A DNA stretch of 64,000 bases from Diploptera punctata (Eukaryota > Arthropoda > Insecta > Blattodea > Blaberidae). The stretch lies in assembly GCA_030220185.1 (NCBI GenBank), contig JASPKZ010010272.1:4761501-4825500 (forward strand), in the 5' to 3' direction. The position numbers were made by a program, and so were the translations under genes. The notes beneath the pieces are model-generated. The model did no database searches and had not been told where the DNA came from. It was given only the letters and a program-made list of their open reading frames with translations. Shown here in pieces: positions 59,843-64,000 of the stretch (its first letter is position 1; every line of letters starts with the position of its first letter).

Positions 59843-60984
59843 CTAGAAACAAGAGAAACCAAAAGTGAGAAAGTAACTTTTCTTTGAAAGTTTGTGACTT
59901 GAAAGAATGCACACTATGACAAAAATTATGATTATGGTATAAAAAAATATCAATGTAAATATAATATAAAACAAAATGGCATATTTAATTTGATTAAAAA
60001 AATGTGTGTTCAAATGCAGCCCACTGCACTTTTCGTGCTTTGGATTCCGTGCTGGCCAGATAGTTGGTGTTAATGAGATCTATTTTCAATTTACATGTCA
60101 ATTCGACTGAACAATTTGCATAAATACGATTAAAAAATGTACTATCGTATTTAATTATAACTACCATACTTTTGTTGAGATATTTTTGTAGACTGCAACA
60201 TTTCTTTAAGGACTATTTTGTGTTAGGGCAATATAGCATAAGACATTGTTACAATGAGTAGACTCCAGTACTCTCGTCATTTAAGTTTCTAGTGCAACAT
60301 TACCAAATTTGCTTTGCAATTTATATAACAAAAATAGCCTTGGATAATTATACACAAGGTAAAAAAAATGATGAAGGCAGACAAAAACTACTTTGAAAAG
60401 ACCACATGTACCATTCACATGGGTAGGTCTTTTGGAAGAAGTGGATAACCGGGCGTGCTGTAAGGGATCTTTGTGAATGAGTCAAAAAATCAACTTTAGT
60501 TCCAACTAGCTCAAAACTGATTGAAATTCTTAACTGCATCATTTCAAATTAGGACGCAATTCTTCAATATATACAGTTATAAAAAATTATATTTACCATC
60601 AATGTTTCCTGATTAATATAAAAAGCTGATTGAACACAATAGAAATTTATCAGTAATGATAAAATAATTTCTGTGCCTTACTTATTTGCAAGGAACCTTA
60701 CAAACTCATCACCAAATGCTAGCAGTTATAGAACAAGATTATGGAGAAAATAAACAAATGTTCATACGATTACATAAACAATAAGAACCCATCTTTGGAC
60801 AATACGTTGGATACCCAAATCAATCTCATGCTTTACTTGTAAATGCAACAATATTGCTTACTCTTTGGTTAATAAGCAATTTTTAAAATCACATTAAAAT
60901 TGTGGCTCATGTGTAAGTTTACATTTCTGTTATGTTAATTACGCAGAGAGTCTGGAAGCAATAATATTCATCTTTGTAACTAGA

Positions 60985-61375
60985 TTATTAGGATCAGCAA
61001 ATCAGACGCAATTTATCGCCGTACAACAGGCTATACAAAGTGGGACCATAAAAGAAATGAGGAAATTATGGAAGAGTTGGATGCCGAATCCATTCTCCAC
61101 CATATACTGAACTACCAGAACAACTGGAAAGCTCATCTTCAACGAATGCTATCTCACAGAATTCCAAAAGCTATGCTTTGTTACTACTCCAAGGCAAGAG
61201 ATCACTGGGATGTCAAAAAAAGTGCTGAATGGAAAATTCCTCTTTGGGACTATAACAGGCCACAAGGCCTGGATGATATTAGATTTTGTAAAACAGCAAA
61301 ATGTAGAATAAGCATTCTCTTTACATGTTGTGATTCAGTTCACTGCTTACAGGGAATTGGGGATTAAAGGGAAAG
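60985..61375 (+). mobile_element. Non-LTR retrotransposon C-terminal fragment
   Basis: TKWDHKRNEEIMEELDAESI, LNYQNNWKAHLQRMLSHRIP and KAMLCYYSKARD match the linker and C-terminal tail after the RT of insect LINEs (WxxHxxRM motif). A second tail-like piece is at 61600-61740 (GQPKKCW). Degenerate. Confidence 0.6.
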
Positions 61376-61384
61376 GAGCCTTGG

Positions 61385-61490
61385 TCCAGAAGGTGTATAT
61401 AATAGCTCAATGATAGAACACCAGTGTGAAAGGTTTGGCTCAAAGTCCAGTTCAGGTGAAAATATCTTTCTCTAGTTAATTAAAACTTAA
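61385..61490 (+). mobile_element. Degenerate tRNA-derived SINE
   Basis: ATAATAGCTCAATGATAGAA (A box) and GGCTCAAAGTCC (damaged B box), then AAAATATCTTTCTCTAG. Between two LINE tail fragments. Confidence 0.45.
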
Positions 61491-61599
61491 AAGTGGCTAC
61501 CTGGAAGCATTAATTTTCACATCAATTCAATGCACTGTTTATATTATTAGGTTACCTGAAAGCATTAATTGCCACATCAATATAATGTAGTGTTTATAT

Positions 61600-61745
61600 T
61601 ATTAAATGGAAAGAGATCTCTGGGCCAACCAAAGAAATGCTGGATACAAAATTCATCAGTGAGATCGTAACAGACCTATCGGTTTAAAACTTGGTTGGAT
61701 GAAGAAGATATTAAATGTTGGGTGACACTTTAAGGATCAATTTCA
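61600..61745 (+). mobile_element. LINE C-terminal tail fragment
   Basis: SLGQPKKCW and RFKTWLDEEDIKCW resemble the GRP-rich ORF2 tail. Separated from the fragment at 60985-61375 by a SINE. Confidence 0.4.
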
Positions 61746-62574
61746 CAATTAATTATTCAACATTCAACAGTTCATATGTTCCATATACCAAGCAGCAACT
61801 TGCTAAATTGAGTGGATTATGATGGCAGTAACATTACTGCCAATTAGAAATGTCCATGCTATTGCCAGACCTTCTGCTACCTCACTCTCTTCTTGTATGC
61901 ATGCATTCACAAACACACTTCAGATTACATCACACTCGGTGAATACTAGATTTAAAAATAAATATTTATGTATTAATACTCACTTTATGATAAATTTAAC
62001 ACAAGCAGCAACTGTGCTCCTCCTTCCATGATAAATATTCTAACATCATTGCATTTCTTGAATTTAAAGTAAGTGTTCCTTAAAATTCCATACAATGCAC
62101 TAATGGAACCCTTGTAATTAATTATATTAATTTTCTCCCTCGTGGCAATTGTTGACTTTTTCTCCTATGGGACACAGGACATCGTCATCAAATTTCAAAA
62201 TAGTCCAGCGTAGTAAATATTTCTGAAAATCTTCGAATGGAGTTTAAGTTCCTAGCTTGTTGAGCTTTATTTTTTATTTTGGCAATCAAAAAAAGACACA
62301 AATGCCTGTATTGTTTTCTCTTCATCTTTCCCTTCATGGCAAATTCATGAAATTGAACATATTCTGTCTACTTTGCAAAGCCTCCGTTGTAAATTCATGA
62401 GTTTTAGAAAAGTTGATGCTTTCACTTAACCCCAGCAACAAAAGTTTTTTTTAGAAATTTATATACAATATATTATAAATCATAATTTGTTCCCGAATAA
62501 TTTCCATTTACTAATTTAAAAATTACTCTCACTACTAGACCTTACTCAAAGAGACACTATTTAAGTAATAGATG

Positions 62575-62577
62575 ATG

Positions 62578-62603
<26 letters not shown>
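62575..62603. repeat. ATA microsatellite
   Basis: About nine ATA/TAA units. Confidence 0.85.
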
Positions 62604-62608
<5 letters not shown>

Positions 62609-62987
62609 GCACTAACTTTTTATTGAGTACAGAAAAATAATATAGACACTCTTCAAATTATGTTCACAAGTTTTAAACAAATAAAAAATAAATATGTAAC
62701 ACACACACTTTTACATAAAAATAATACAAACACAAAACTGTATGGGGATTGATTGTTGTTCTGTTTTCTTTTAACTGACCTCAGGTAGAATTCATGACCC
62801 AGGACAGAAAAAAAGACATTCTACTCTTGAATTATCTTCAGTACATAATATATCACTCAAATACTTCTATATTCATTTTTCAAATTTTTGTTATGATTGT
62901 AATTTTTTTTTGTAATCTGCCCATAATTAATTTATTTCATCTTTCTAGCAATATTAGTGTCAGAAGTTTCATGAAGAATGAGTCATT

Positions 62988-63225
62988 TTTTTTATATCTT
63001 ACCTTATAGCTTATGTTTTCTTAAACATGGGAACTGCAGTTTTCAAAAGGAAACATCCATTCCATTTTCAACTGTCATTATGACTCAAAATGTCAGTTGA
63101 AAATGGAATGGATGTTTCCTTTTGAAAACTGCAATTGCCATGTTTAAGAAAACATAAGCTATAAGGTAAGATACTCATTCTTCACGAATAAGAACCTCAT
63201 AATGTTATTTCACATATTTAACTAT
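62988..63225. repeat. Fold-back hairpin, about 88-bp arms
   Basis: Arms about 62992-63084 and 63090-63178 (ATATCTTACCTTATAGCTTA and its complement). Outer terminus AACCTCATAATGTTATTTC at 63189-63207. A half copy of the same arm is at 5335-5400. Confidence 0.65.
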
Positions 63226-63304
63226 GGATGTAAGAAGCTTGTTTATAATTATCAGAAAAAATGTATCGCTCAGTAATATGAGTCGCACAAAAAATCATTG
63301 GGGC

Positions 63305-63665
63305 ATATCATAGTGCAATTGGTTTATGCTTGCAAGTCTGAAGGTCATGGGTTTGAGTCCGATTGAGTTAGAATTTTAAACTGGAATAATATTCTGGCGA
63401 CACCATTACCCTGGTCAATTCAGCCTTTAATAGAAAAGAGCACCAGGCGCTTGTTCTGGAAATAAATGTGGCTATCACCCAGGAATGGCAACCCAGCTGA
63501 CATCTCGTTCCGACTGTCTAGACCCCCAAGGGCCTCCTAAAAGTCTGTTTCACCAACAGAGGTAATTGTAATTGTTTTACTCCTGTATAATTCATAGCTT
63601 AAACTGGAGTAATATAGTTACCTCTCTTGGTGAAACTAACCCTAAGGACTGCAGAGCTATCACTT
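63305..63665 (+). mobile_element. tRNA-derived SINE, third family
   Basis: ATCATAGTGCAATTGG (A box) and CATGGGTTTGAGTCCG (B box), then a long body with CACCAGGCGCTTGTTCTGG and CCCCCAAGGGCCTCC. CACCAACAGAGGTAATTG and AGTTACCTCTCTTGGTG form a terminal hairpin. Confidence 0.5.
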
Positions 63666-64000
63666 TTTTACCATAATAAATCATTAAAGAACACATAGAA
63701 CAAAGAACAATAGTTGTATACATAACACTAATTTATTCTTACTTATATACACAAAATGTTTTCATGATTTAGTTCAGGCTGATAAACTGGTGAATCATTA
63801 CTAAAGAAGAAAATCTAATGTAATATGATATTAATTTAATACCTAAATTGTAATACTGAAAATAAATTACTGGAAACATATAATGTCCATCTTAATAGTA
63901 GTTATATACAAAGTATATGGATATTAAACACATTAATGTAATAAGATATACAAATGTTAACACTGCATATTTTGACGTTTAAATATTTATATTCATTACT

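Noticed and set aside
59390..59887. 165-codon plus-strand open frame opposite exon J
   Set aside because: It is the antisense shadow of the low-complexity leader of exon J; no domain or splice context supports it.
1..64000. CRISPR arrays, bacterial operons or Shine-Dalgarno sites
   Set aside because: No regularly spaced repeats; splice sites, poly(A) signals and TE types are eukaryotic.

Overview
The window looks like AT-rich nuclear DNA of an insect. It has spliced C2H2 zinc-finger coding blocks, AATAAA poly(A) signals, non-LTR retrotransposon remnants, Penelope-like remnants, tRNA-derived SINEs, piggyBac-type TTAA MITEs and one DNA transposon with long inverted repeats. The TE load and large introns would suit a hemimetabolous insect, but I cannot name the species. 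Nothing bacterial or viral is recognisable.

The main content is ten C2H2 zinc-finger coding blocks, all on the minus strand: A 2976-3942, B 5888-6938, C 11940-14064, D 14390-16511, E 16835-17897, F 35943-36648, G 38453-39764, H 40170-41421, I 50151-51354 and J 58327-59842. Each opens directly behind a good splice acceptor (mostly TTCTTTCTAG followed by G). In all ten the first exon base is the third base of a codon, so the introns are phase 2. Each block stays open from acceptor to stop (H after two compensating 1-bp indels), and for most I see an AATAAA downstream. Between neighbours there is sometimes only about 325 bp (C/D and D/E), too little for separate promoters and 5' coding exons. 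The simplest reading is one gene whose shared 5' exons lie to the right, beyond base 64000, with at least ten interchangeable 3'-terminal exons that each give the protein a different array of 7-13 fingers. This resembles the architecture of lola, broad or mod(mdg4), but with far longer finger arrays. The shared exon, possibly a BTB domain, is not visible here.

The array falls into A-B, C-D-E, F-G-H, I and J, separated by TE-rich DNA. D is a chimera: its 5' half matches C and its 3' half matches E, as expected from unequal crossing-over. C and D also carry about eight degenerate Asn/Gln/Ser-rich repeats of about 45 residues. H carries two compensating frameshifts. F is short and has one malformed finger.

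The rest is mobile DNA. Long near-perfect hairpins (10.4, 26.0, 31.0, 37, 42.4, 52, 57.6 and 63 kb) and scattered GIY-YIG/'VWEK' coding remnants point to Penelope-like elements. Several hairpins contain hammerhead-ribozyme-like cores. A 2245-bp transposon at 46595-48839 has about 120-bp inverted repeats, a TAA target duplication and a frameshift-ridden ORF of an arthropod-wide uncharacterised family. The stretches 17.9-23 kb, 27.1-31 kb and 54-58 kb hold little beyond AT-rich DNA and TE scraps. One possible plus-strand first exon is at 29688-29794.
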